A stretch of 64,000 nucleotides of DNA from Gemmata massiliana (GTDB lineage Bacteria > Planctomycetota > Planctomycetia > Gemmatales > Gemmataceae), in the NCBI RefSeq assembly GCF_901538265.1, contig NZ_LR593886.1:8701738-8765737 (forward strand), read 5' to 3'. Below are positions 16,497 through 24,266 of the stretch, in pieces. The first letter of the stretch is position 1. The number at the start of each line of letters is the position of its first letter. Made by a program: the position numbers and the translations under genes. Below the pieces are notes generated by a model that was given only the letters and a program-made list of their open reading frames with translations, had not been told where the DNA came from and did not search any database.

Positions 16497-16806
16497 TGCC
16501 ACGGATGAACACAGAAAACACGGATCAAAACAGAAGACGGATTGGCCACAAAAAAAGGCACAAAGGGCACAAAAGAAAACAGAGGACAGAGTTCAGAAAG
16601 CAGAGAACAGAAAACGAAAGGCAGAAAGCGTAGACAAGTAGCCCCATCCGGGTCTTGAAAGCATCTCCGTGTCTGATCCGCGTAATCTGCGTTATCCGCG
16701 GCTCTTCCTTCTGTCTTCTGCTTTCTGCTCTTTCCCTCTGTCCTCTGCCTTCTGCCTTCTGCTCTCTTTTTTGTGCTCTTTGTGCCTTTTTGTGGCCAAT
16801 CTGCCT
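16497..16806. repeat. Purine-rich / pyrimidine-rich inverted repeat island
   Basis: The 16482-16864 gap is filled by a purine-rich block (16497-16640, with repeats of ACAGA, CAGAGGACAG, GAAAGCAGAG) and a complementary pyrimidine-rich block (16690-16806, TTCTGC, TCCTCTGCC). Their best match pairs GATTGGCCACAAAAAAAGG at 16540 with the complement ending at 16801. It contains no gene and is far less GC-rich than the rest of the window. It looks like a degenerate repeat element. Confidence 0.75.
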
Positions 16807-16864
16807 TCTGTCTTTATCGTGCCATTCATCGACATTCTTTGTGGTTCGGTCGGGAGATCGGCGC

Positions 16865-18145
16865 ATGGCAGGTCCGGCGCGGGCGTGGGCGGTGACCGCT
16901 GCGGGCACGGCCGTGAACTTGTGCCTCGGCATTCTGTACGGCTGGAGCGTGTGGAAAGCGGCGCTCGTGCCGCAGGACAAGTCGCTCTACGGTCTGCCGA
17001 TGACTGGGCTGAACGAGGGCTGGACGTACCTCACCAACGCGCAAGGTAACTGGGCGTATTCCGTTTGTGGCGCCGTATTCGCGCTGTTCATGATCCCCGG
17101 CGGGCGACTCCAGGATCGTTACGGCGCGAAGATCGGCGCCACGCTCGGCGGGCTGTTCCTCGCGGTCGGGTGCGTCGTCGCGGGGCTGATGAAGAGTTAC
17201 GAGGGGTTGGTCATTGGTTTCGGTGTGCTGGGCGGGATCGGTATGGGTCTCGGGTACGCCGCGGCCACGCCCGCGGCGGTGAAGTGGTTCCACAGCAGCC
17301 GGCGCGGGTTGATCGTCGGGCTGGTCGTGGCGGGGTACGGGGCCGCGGCCGTCTACATTTCTCCGCTCGCGGACTACCTCATCACGAATTACGGTCTAAC
17401 GGGTAGTTTCGTGGGATTGGGGATCTTCTTCGCGGTCGTGGTGGTAGTCGCGGGGCAGCTCCTTAGTCCTCCGCCGCCCGGGTACGTAGCGCCGATTCCG
17501 GCCCACGTTGTTGACGGACCGAAGCTGGTCACCACCAATTTCAGCGCGGGGCAGATGCTCCGCACCTGGCAGTTCTACGCGCTCGTGTTTCTGTTCATCG
17601 GGTCCGCGCAGTCGGGGCTGCTCGTCATCGCCAATGCAAAGTCGCTCCTTACGGACGCGGCCGGTAAAACGGGGTTCTTCGCCCGGAACGCCTGGCTCCT
17701 CGTCACCTTCATCGGCGTCGTGAACGCAACCGGGCGCATCGGCACTGGGCTGTACTCCGATCGCATCGGACGACTCAACGCCTACGCCCTGAACGGGCTG
17801 GTGTCCGCCGCGTGCCTCCTCGCCGCGCCGTGGGTGATTGCCGAAAAGAACGTCCTCTTCCTGTTTGTGGTGATCGGGGTTATGGCGTGGCAGTACGGCG
17901 GTACGCTCGCGGTGCTCCCCGCGCTGACGGCCGACTATTACGGCCCGAAGAACCTGGGCCTGAATTACGGGCTGGTGTTCGCGGGCTGGGGGGGCGCGTT
18001 CTTCGTCCCGCAGATCGCGAGTGTCATCAAGGACGCGACGGAGCGGTGGGACGGGGCGTTCTACCTGTCGGCAGGACTGCTCGTAACGGCTGTAGTGGCG
18101 AGCCGCATAATCCGCAAGCCGGTTTCAGTCGCGCCTGGGGAGTGA
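16865..18145 (+). CDS. MFS transporter, oxalate/formate-antiporter-like
   Basis: A 426-residue, 12-helix major facilitator. ATG 16865 was chosen over the upstream frame, which is translated repeat DNA (MKASPCLIRVICVIRG...). The N-terminus NLCLGILYGWSVWKAAL and the helix 4-5 region GGIGMGLGYAAATPAAVKWF are typical of the OFA (oxalate:formate antiporter) group; the loop 2-3 motif is PGGRLQDRYGAK. It probably exchanges or imports a small monocarboxylate or dicarboxylate at the inner membrane; the substrate is not deducible. It is followed after 48 bp by a DUF3307 gene. Confidence 0.82.
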   Translation: MAGPARAWAVTAAGTAVNLCLGILYGWSVWKAALVPQDKSLYGLPMTGLNEGWTYLTNAQGNWAYSVCGAVFALFMIPGGRLQDRYGAKIGATLGGLFLAVGCVVAGLMKSYEGLVIGFGVLGGIGMGLGYAAATPAAVKWFHSSRRGLIVGLVVAGYGAAAVYISPLADYLITNYGLTGSFVGLGIFFAVVVVVAGQLLSPPPPGYVAPIPAHVVDGPKLVTTNFSAGQMLRTWQFYALVFLFIGSAQSGLLVIANAKSLLTDAAGKTGFFARNAWLLVTFIGVVNATGRIGTGLYSDRIGRLNAYALNGLVSAACLLAAPWVIAEKNVLFLFVVIGVMAWQYGGTLAVLPALTADYYGPKNLGLNYGLVFAGWGGAFFVPQIASVIKDATERWDGAFYLSAGLLVTAVVASRIIRKPVSVAPGE

Positions 18146-18193
18146 GATACTGGGCAACGTGGTAGAATTGGGCACCCCTACGGGTCGAACGTC

Positions 18194-18571
18194 ATGTTGT
18201 TAGCGCTGCTGTTCTTTTTGATCGCCGGGCACGCGCTGATGGACTATTCGTTGCAGAACGACTCGATGGCGGTGTGCAAGTGCCGGAAGTCCACCAGCCC
18301 GCTCGCGGTGAGTGTGCCGTGGTACTATTGGCTCACCTCGCACGCGCTCCTGCACGGGGCCGCGGTCGGGGTCCTTTTTCGGTGGATGAACTTCGACTGG
18401 AACGTGGTCGTGGCTGTCGCCCTGGCGGAAACCGTGATTCACTGGATCACCGACTACGGCAAGTGCGAGAAGTGGTATTCCCTGCACGTCGATCAGGCCG
18501 TTCACGTCACCTGTAAAATCATTTGGTGGGGGCTCGTCGCGGGCGAGGTCGTCAAGCCGATCGGGGGCTAA
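18194..18571 (+). CDS. DUF3307-type membrane protein
   Basis: A 125-residue protein with about four membrane helices. The start LLALLFFLIAGHALMDYSLQND and the later VIHWITDYGK and HVDQAVHV motifs match DUF3307, whose members carry conserved His/Asp residues inside the membrane. Function is unknown. The stop is 2 bp from the ATG of the HlyD-like gene, so the two are co-translated. Confidence 0.7.
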   Translation: MLLALLFFLIAGHALMDYSLQNDSMAVCKCRKSTSPLAVSVPWYYWLTSHALLHGAAVGVLFRWMNFDWNVVVAVALAETVIHWITDYGKCEKWYSLHVDQAVHVTCKIIWWGLVAGEVVKPIGG

Positions 18572-18573
18572 GC

Positions 18574-19773
18574 ATGCTGCACGCCAATCGCCGCCCCGGG
18601 GGCGCATCGACCACCGCGCTGGCCGTGGCCGCGGCCCTCGTGGTCGGCGGAATCGCGGGCTACTTCCTCGCGGGACGCGCTAACAAGCCGGGTGGCGCCT
18701 CCGACGGGGGTACGAACGGCGAGTCCGCTTCGCGCGACCGCGTTACCGCGCTCGCGCGCCTCCAGCCGGAGGGCGGGGTTGTTCCGGTTTACGGTCCGCC
18801 CGGGGACCGCATCGCGAAAATGTACCCCGTTCCCACCGGCGCGCCGCTCGCGGCCGGTGCCCCAATCGCCGAACTCGCGAGCCGCAAGGACCGGCTGCTC
18901 GAAGTTCAGGTCGCCAGAACACAACTCACCGAAGCAACGACCGCTCGGGACGCGAGCAAGCGGGCGGGCGAGAAGAAGATTCAGGCCGCGGAAGCCGAAC
19001 TGAATCAGGCCAAAGCGAACAAGGTCAGCGACCTCGCCGCACTCGACGCCAAACTGAAGGCCGTCGGCCTGCAAGCGAAGACCGCGGCGAAGCAGGCCGA
19101 GCGCGTGAAGGGGTTGAGGGGCAAAGTCACAACTGTGGCCGACGAGGATATCGAGAAGGTCGAACTGCTTCAGGCACAGGCCGACGCCGAACTCGCCGCG
19201 ACGCAGGCCACACGCGACAAAACCCGAATCACCTACGAGGAAACGGAGAAGGCCGCGCAAGCAAAGATCGACGCGGCGAAGGCCGAACTGGAAGAGGGTA
19301 TGGCCCGAGCGCCGATCAAGTCCTCCGAGGAAAAGGTCGCGCTCGCAGAGCAGATGGCCGAAATGACCATCATCAAAGCTCCGATATCGGGCACCGTGCT
19401 GAAGGTAATCGGGCGCACCGGGCAACCAACGGGCGTGGAACCGATCCTTCAGATCGCGGACCTCAGCAAGATGACGGCGGTGGCAGAGGTGTACGAGAGC
19501 GACGTGGAACGGCTGACCGGTTGGGTTCGTTCGGGACCGGTCGCGGCGGAGGTCACGAACCCGGCCCTGCCGAAGCCGTTGAAAGGCGCCGTTCGTTCGG
19601 AGTCGGATATCGCGCGCATGATCGCGCGCAACCAGGTATTCGCGATGGGGCCGCGCGAGGACGCCGACCGGCGCGTGGTGGAGGTCGTCGTTCACCTCGA
19701 CGACGCGGGCGCCGGCGACGCGGGCCGGCTCGTCGGGCTGCAAGTGACGGTCGCGCTCACGCCGGGGAAATGA
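18574..19773 (+). CDS. HlyD/DevB-like membrane-fusion (periplasmic adaptor) protein
   Basis: A 399-residue adaptor from ATG 18574. An N-terminal membrane anchor (about 11-34, TTALAVAAALVVGGIAGYF) is followed by the first lipoyl half (VTALARLQPEGGVVPVYGPPG), a long coiled coil (about 100-285, rich in A/E/K/Q), the second lipoyl half (IIKAPISGTVLKVIGRTGQP) and a beta-barrel (MTAVAEVYESDVERL). 'ALARLQPEGGV' and the barrel sequence are close to the DevB adaptors of cyanobacterial DevBCA exporters. No ATPase or permease is adjacent, but a DevA/DevC-type set lies at 4961-8885. Pairing with that set is inference. Confidence 0.85.
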   Translation: MLHANRRPGGASTTALAVAAALVVGGIAGYFLAGRANKPGGASDGGTNGESASRDRVTALARLQPEGGVVPVYGPPGDRIAKMYPVPTGAPLAAGAPIAELASRKDRLLEVQVARTQLTEATTARDASKRAGEKKIQAAEAELNQAKANKVSDLAALDAKLKAVGLQAKTAAKQAERVKGLRGKVTTVADEDIEKVELLQAQADAELAATQATRDKTRITYEETEKAAQAKIDAAKAELEEGMARAPIKSSEEKVALAEQMAEMTIIKAPISGTVLKVIGRTGQPTGVEPILQIADLSKMTAVAEVYESDVERLTGWVRSGPVAAEVTNPALPKPLKGAVRSESDIARMIARNQVFAMGPREDADRRVVEVVVHLDDAGAGDAGRLVGLQVTVALTPGK

Positions 19774-19873
19774 GCGAGTGACACACCTCGTTCTAGAGGC
19801 CGTCTATAGAAGCCCCGAACGCAATGGGGCCACGCGATCAAAGAGACAACCACGCTCTCGAGTGCGTGCCAAC

Positions 19874-21160
19874 TCAACTCAGCCTCCGCCCGACGGCTAG
19901 CCCACCGATGACAGCGCACGCCGCACCGACCACGGCCACGACGAGTGAGAGCGGGACGAAGAACGCGAGCCGGTCCATGTCCGCGTGGACCAAGTCCCGG
20001 TAAAGCTGCAACAGAACCGATCCGGTGTACCCGACTCCGTCCGCCAGTTGCACCGCGAACACCGACGTACCGGGGAACCGGGCCGCGGCCACCACGCGCT
20101 CGAACAGGACCGTACCGAACGGCACGTAAGCGAGGTACAGCCCGATCCCGACGGCCGACAGCCACTCGATCCCGTCCAGGTGCCCGGCGCGGTACGCGAG
20201 CGTCGAGCCGGCAATCACCGCGAACCCCGTCAGGATCAGCGCGAAGACCGCGACGATCGCCCGGTGGTGATTGCCGATCAGGTTCAACAGCCCGAGCGCG
20301 CACAGGGTCGTCACCAGTGCCCAGCGATCGGTGCGCACGAACACGCCCGGCGAGCGCTCGCAGCCCATCGCCTGAAGGATCTCGCGGCCGTAGTGGTCGC
20401 GGAAATCGCGGTACGCAGTAAGCAGAAAATACGCGACGACCAGGAACACGAACCCGGCCCCGATGCGAGCCAAGAACGCCCGTCGGCCGGCCGCGTTCAG
20501 GCTCGGGCGGGGGCTGCGTGCGAGTTCGTCGTGCGCGTCAGGAACGGGGAGCGCGTGGAGCAACCGCACGGCGATCAGGTACGGCACGAGGAACACCGCG
20601 CCGGCCAGCGCGGGCACCCACAGTTCCGCGACGCCCTGCACGGTATACAGGTACATCCCGAAATCTTTGGTGGCCGCGCCCGCGATCACGAACGACCCAC
20701 TCAGCATCACCAGGAGCAGGTCGCTCGTGCGCCGGCCTTCGAGGTACCGGACGAGGAAGCCCCACACGACACCCAACGGCAATCCGTTGGCGAACATCGC
20801 GAGCGGCCGCAGAGGGGCGGGGGCGAACGCGAACGCCACGAGCGCGAGTTCCGACCACACCCCCGCGCCCAACAGTAACCACGTGCGCTGCGAGCGGCCC
20901 GCTTCCGCGCACACCCGAACGCCGACGTACTTCGACACAACATATCCGAGGATCTGGCCGAGCACGCACGCGGTCTTCAGATCGATCGGGGTGCCGAGGA
21001 ACTTCTCGCCTGTAAACGTGACAGTATCGAACGGTTTGCGGAGCCCGTACATACAGAAGTACGCTGTGAACGCGGCCCCGCCCGCGTAGAGCGCGAACAG
21101 CCAGCGCGGGGCGACGGTGAGCCGGGCGGTCAACCCGCGGGGCGATTCCGGCGCGATCAC
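19874..21160 (-). CDS. DUF5690 family 12-helix transporter-like protein
   Basis: A 428-residue MFS-fold membrane protein. GTG 21160 overlaps the upstream stop as GTGA and precedes the first sensible residues (VIAPESPRGLTARL); the longer open frame to 21730 is a shadow of the neighbouring gene. Features are FTAYFCMYGLRKPFDTVTF in helix 1, ANGLPLGVVWGFLVRYLEGRR in the helix 4-5 region, and VQLADGVGYTGSVLLQLYRD near the end, matching the DUF5690 family as I recall it. Substrate is unknown; coupling to a sugar-isomerase-like protein suggests a carbohydrate. Confidence 0.75.
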   Translation of the reverse strand: MIAPESPRGLTARLTVAPRWLFALYAGGAAFTAYFCMYGLRKPFDTVTFTGEKFLGTPIDLKTACVLGQILGYVVSKYVGVRVCAEAGRSQRTWLLLGAGVWSELALVAFAFAPAPLRPLAMFANGLPLGVVWGFLVRYLEGRRTSDLLLVMLSGSFVIAGAATKDFGMYLYTVQGVAELWVPALAGAVFLVPYLIAVRLLHALPVPDAHDELARSPRPSLNAAGRRAFLARIGAGFVFLVVAYFLLTAYRDFRDHYGREILQAMGCERSPGVFVRTDRWALVTTLCALGLLNLIGNHHRAIVAVFALILTGFAVIAGSTLAYRAGHLDGIEWLSAVGIGLYLAYVPFGTVLFERVVAAARFPGTSVFAVQLADGVGYTGSVLLQLYRDLVHADMDRLAFFVPLSLVVAVVGAACAVIGGLAVGRRLS

Positions 21161-22122
21161 CCGGCCACCGCTTTCATCTTCGCGAGGCCGGTCTTTGCGA
21201 CCTCGTGCGGGTCTTGCTTCCAGTAGTCGCGGTTGAACAGTTCGAGCGAAACGAAGCCGGTGTAATTCATCTTGCGCAGCGCCGCGAACACCTCCTTCAG
21301 TGGGGCGATGCCGTCGCCGGGGTACACGCGGTCCGCGTCGTTGATCCTGTCGCGCTCGATCTTGGGGTAGTCGTTGACGTGGAAGATGCCGATCGCGGAC
21401 GCGGAGAGGAGCGGCAGCCCCGAGAAATCGGACCCGCCCTTGTAGAGGTGGTACACGTCCGGCAGCACGCACCCGCGTGCGTCCCCGCACTCGACCGCGA
21501 CGAGGAGCGCTTCGCCCAGGCGCCGGAGCGTCTTCGAGAAGCCCCACACCTCCACAACGGGCGTCACGCCCATTTTCTGCCCGAGGTCGAGCAGCGCCCG
21601 GTAGCGATCGGCCGCGGCGACGAGATCGATGATGGGCTGCGTGAACTTCGGGTCGTCGCGCTTGCTCATACCACCGGTCGCACCGACGGGCGGGGCCGCG
21701 ACCCGCGGGCACCCGATTTCCGCCGCCCACTCCATGTCGCGCTTCGCCTGTTCTAACCCCCGTTTGCGGCGCTCGGCGTCCTCAACGATCCACTCCGAGA
21801 AGCCGATCAGGTCGGCCACCTTGAGACCCGCGTCGGCAATTCGCTTCCGCAGTTCCTTGAGCGTCCCGCCGCCCTTTATGTACGCTTCTACCTCTGATGT
21901 CCAGGGCTCGAAGGCATCGTAACCCGCCTTCGCCGCGATCTCGATCAGATCGGTGATCGGGCGCGATTTCCCGTCCTTGTCGCGCACGGTGCTCGTGTTC
22001 AGGCAGTACCCGAACGTGTGCTTCGACGCGGCGGGGGCGTCTGCAACAGCTTCGTTCGCGCTCATTGCAAGCCCTCCAGCAGCACCAGCGAGCAGCGCGC
22101 GGCGGGAAATATCGGTGGACAT
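21157..22122 (-). CDS. Tat-exported sugar phosphate isomerase/epimerase-like TIM-barrel protein
   Basis: A 321-residue xylose-isomerase-like barrel. The N-terminus (STDISRRALLAGAAGGLAMS) is a twin-arginine signal, so the protein probably acts outside the cytoplasm. The body begins FGYCLNTSTVRDKDGK and carries barrel strands ending in candidate metal ligands (PVVEVWGFSKT, VLPDVYHLYKGG, IFHVNDYPK, GFVSLELFN). Members of this family in planctomycetes are numerous and mostly uncharacterised. Its stop overlaps the DUF5690 gene start, so the two products are made together. Confidence 0.8.
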   Translation of the reverse strand: MSTDISRRALLAGAAGGLAMSANEAVADAPAASKHTFGYCLNTSTVRDKDGKSRPITDLIEIAAKAGYDAFEPWTSEVEAYIKGGGTLKELRKRIADAGLKVADLIGFSEWIVEDAERRKRGLEQAKRDMEWAAEIGCPRVAAPPVGATGGMSKRDDPKFTQPIIDLVAAADRYRALLDLGQKMGVTPVVEVWGFSKTLRRLGEALLVAVECGDARGCVLPDVYHLYKGGSDFSGLPLLSASAIGIFHVNDYPKIERDRINDADRVYPGDGIAPLKEVFAALRKMNYTGFVSLELFNRDYWKQDPHEVAKTGLAKMKAVAG

Positions 22123-22181
22123 GGTTCACCAGGCTCTTGTAGGGTGGGCACGGCCACGGCTATTCGTAGAGGATTTCGCAC

Positions 22182-23030
22182 ATGATGACGACACTGCTGC
22201 TCGCTGTCCACTTCGCGGGGGCCGAACCACCCGCGAATTACCCGGCGCCGAACATGCTGATCGAAGTGAACGACCCGAAGCTGAAGGACTTCCGCGTGCT
22301 CGATACGCGGGCCAAAGCGAAGTACGAAGTCGGGCACGTTCCGGGCGCGGTGCGCGCGGATGCCGGACCGTGGGCGAAAGCGGTTCTCGCGAACAAAGCG
22401 GACACGGAGTTCTGGAAGGCCGAACTCGTCAAAGTTGGCGTAGCGCCCACGAAGCCCGTAGTCGTTTACTCGGACGACGTGCGCGATTCGGCGCGCGCGT
22501 GGTGGATGCTGAAACTGGCCGGGGTGCCGGACGCGCGCATCCTGAACGGTGGCTGGAAGGCGTACACGGCCGCAAAGTTGCCCGAGGAGAAGGCCGAGAC
22601 GGTGGCGACGGCCGAACCGCACAACTGGAAGCCGGACCCGAACCGCCTCGCGGACAAGAAGCACGTTCTCGACCAACTGAAGGGCGGGAGCACGTGCGTG
22701 GACGCCCGCACAAAGGAAGAATTTACCGGCGAGAAGGCGCTCGCGAAAAAAGGCGGGCACGTCCCCGGCGCCACTCACCTCGAATGGGTCGAACTCCTCG
22801 ACCCGAAAACCGACAAGTTCCTCCCGCCCAAGGATCTCATCAAGCTGGTGAAGGACCGCAACATCGACCTCGACAAGCCGGCCGTCACGTACTGTCAGGG
22901 CGGCGGGCGCGCCGCGGTGCTGGCGTTCGGGTTGGAGCTGGCCGGCGCCAAGAACGTGCGCAACTACTACCCGAGTTGGGGCGAGTGGGGCAACTCGGAC
23001 GACACGCCCATAGAAAGCAAGAAGAAGTAG
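22182..23030 (+). CDS. Tandem-domain rhodanese (thiosulfate sulfurtransferase-like)
   Basis: A 282-residue protein with two rhodanese domains (about 25-135 and 150-275). The second has the active-site loop TYCQGGGRAAVL with the catalytic Cys; in the first, the equivalent loop VYSDDVRDSARA has Asp in place of Cys and is inactive, as usual in tandem rhodaneses. CRAKAKYEVGHVPGA-like and KKGGHVPGATHLEW segments mark the CH2A motifs. A short hydrophobic N-terminus (TTLLLAVHFAGAEPP) suggests export. It transfers sulfane sulfur from thiosulfate or a persulfide donor; the acceptor is unknown. Confidence 0.85.
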   Translation: MMTTLLLAVHFAGAEPPANYPAPNMLIEVNDPKLKDFRVLDTRAKAKYEVGHVPGAVRADAGPWAKAVLANKADTEFWKAELVKVGVAPTKPVVVYSDDVRDSARAWWMLKLAGVPDARILNGGWKAYTAAKLPEEKAETVATAEPHNWKPDPNRLADKKHVLDQLKGGSTCVDARTKEEFTGEKALAKKGGHVPGATHLEWVELLDPKTDKFLPPKDLIKLVKDRNIDLDKPAVTYCQGGGRAAVLAFGLELAGAKNVRNYYPSWGEWGNSDDTPIESKKK

Positions 23031-23045
23031 GTGAAGGTCGACCGG

Positions 23046-24266
23046 TCACACGAAGAGCGCGGCTTCGGCTACCAGTCCCGGCCCGAAGCCGAGCGCGACA
23101 CACGGTCGCGGCGCCCCTTCCGCGCGCAACGTGCGCAGGATGAACAGCACGGTCGGACTGGACATGTTGCCGTATTCAGCAAAAACGCCCCTCGACGGGG
23201 CGAGTGCTTCGCCCGAAAGCCCGAGCGCCTCTCCCACCGCGCTCACGATCTTCGGCCCACCGGGGTGAACGGCCCAGCTCCGCACGTTCGCAAGTGACAG
23301 CCCGTTGTCACCGAGCCAAGATTCGATCCACGGTTTGAGGTGCGCCGCGATCAACCCCGGCACCCGGCGCGACAGCGACATCTCGAACCCGTGGTCACCG
23401 ACCACCCAGCCCATATCGGCCGCGGAATTCGGGATGAGACACGAACCGGACGCGACGAGGGACCAGGGGGGTAAGAACCCCTCCCCAACCCCTCCCCTAA
23501 ACGGAGAGGGGCTTAAAACCGTTGTGGATTGCGTTGTGCCTACGGTATTTGGTTCTGTTCCCCCTTCCTTCTTAGGGAAGGGGGCTAGGGGGGTAGGTTC
23601 TCCCCCCGCCCCCACCACGGCCGCGGCGCCGTCGGCGAAGATCGAGTTCGCGATCAGTTTGTCCGCGGCACTGCCGTAGTAGTAGTGCAGGCTGCTCAGT
23701 TCCACCGCACACACCAGCACGCGCGCGGACGGATCGGCACTCGCGAATGCGTTCGCCACGCGCAGCCCGTTCAGCGCGCCATGACACCCCATGAACCCGA
23801 CGTGCGTGCGTGCGACCGTCGGCTTGAGCCCCAACCCGGTAATCAGCGCGAAGTCTACGCCCGGCGCCACGAACCCGGTACACGATACGGTCACGAGGTG
23901 CGTGATCGTGTCGGGGGCGAACCCGCTCTCGGCCAGGGCGCTCGTCGAAGCACAGAGCGCGAGCGGCCCGGCCTCTTGTGCGTAGATCGCCATCCGCTCG
24001 CCGGTCGTCGGTCCAGTGCCCTCGTTGTCCGGCGTGGGAAGAAACGGCGACCCGCTGTCGTTCGTCCCGGCCAGTGCGTCGCGTTTGGCACTGCCGCCGA
24101 TGATCTGGAAGCGCTGCCGGAGGCCGTTGTTCGAGTAAATCGGCCCGAGCCACGTCGAGGTGCGCACGTCCGGCCCCGCGAGCACTCGCGCGAGCGCGAG
24201 CCCCTCCTCTGCGGTCACGGCGTCCGGCGGGTGCGCGGCGCCGATGCCGTGAATCGCGAAGCTCAT
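23046..24266 (-). CDS. Type III polyketide synthase (chalcone/stilbene synthase family)
   Basis: A 406-residue thiolase-fold enzyme. The catalytic triad is visible: Cys129 in TVSCTGFVAPG, His334 in WAVHPGGPK, Asn367 in EYGNMSSPT; the family signature GFGPGL closes the protein. It condenses malonyl-CoA units onto an acyl starter. Residues about 222-268 (EPTPLAPFPKKEGGTEP... GGVGEGFLPPW) are an extra low-complexity loop encoded by an inverted pair of palindromic repeats, which explains why the protein is longer than the usual 350-370. ATG 24266 forms an ATGA overlap with the oxidoreductase gene. It is last in the methyltransferase-oxidoreductase-synthase operon, an arrangement recalling Streptomyces srsABC (alkylresorcinol/quinone lipids). 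Confidence 0.9.
   Translation of the reverse strand: MSFAIHGIGAAHPPDAVTAEEGLALARVLAGPDVRTSTWLGPIYSNNGLRQRFQIIGGSAKRDALAGTNDSGSPFLPTPDNEGTGPTTGERMAIYAQEAGPLALCASTSALAESGFAPDTITHLVTVSCTGFVAPGVDFALITGLGLKPTVARTHVGFMGCHGALNGLRVANAFASADPSARVLVCAVELSSLHYYYGSAADKLIANSIFADGAAAVVGAGGEPTPLAPFPKKEGGTEPNTVGTTQSTTVLSPSPFRGGVGEGFLPPWSLVASGSCLIPNSAADMGWVVGDHGFEMSLSRRVPGLIAAHLKPWIESWLGDNGLSLANVRSWAVHPGGPKIVSAVGEALGLSGEALAPSRGVFAEYGNMSSPTVLFILRTLRAEGAPRPCVALGFGPGLVAEAALFV
23466..23606. repeat. Inverted pair of palindromic repeats inside the polyketide synthase gene
   Basis: Unit one (about 23466-23518) contains AAGAACCCCTCCCCAACCCC and a hairpin CCCCTAAACGGAGAGGGG. Unit two (about 23560-23606) is CCCCCTTCCTTCTTAGGGAA followed by GGGGGCTAGGGGGGTAGGTT. 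The pair is separated by about 40 bp and kept in frame. Unit two is nearly identical to a unit at 35045-35088. Confidence 0.85.

Noticed and set aside
16655-16864. N-terminal extension of the MFS transporter
   Set aside because: It is translated from the pyrimidine-rich repeat island and has no transporter homology.
21161-21730. N-terminal extension of the DUF5690 gene
   Set aside because: The open frame overlaps the isomerase gene and its residues are Arg-rich shadow sequence; GTGA coupling at 21160 fixes the start.
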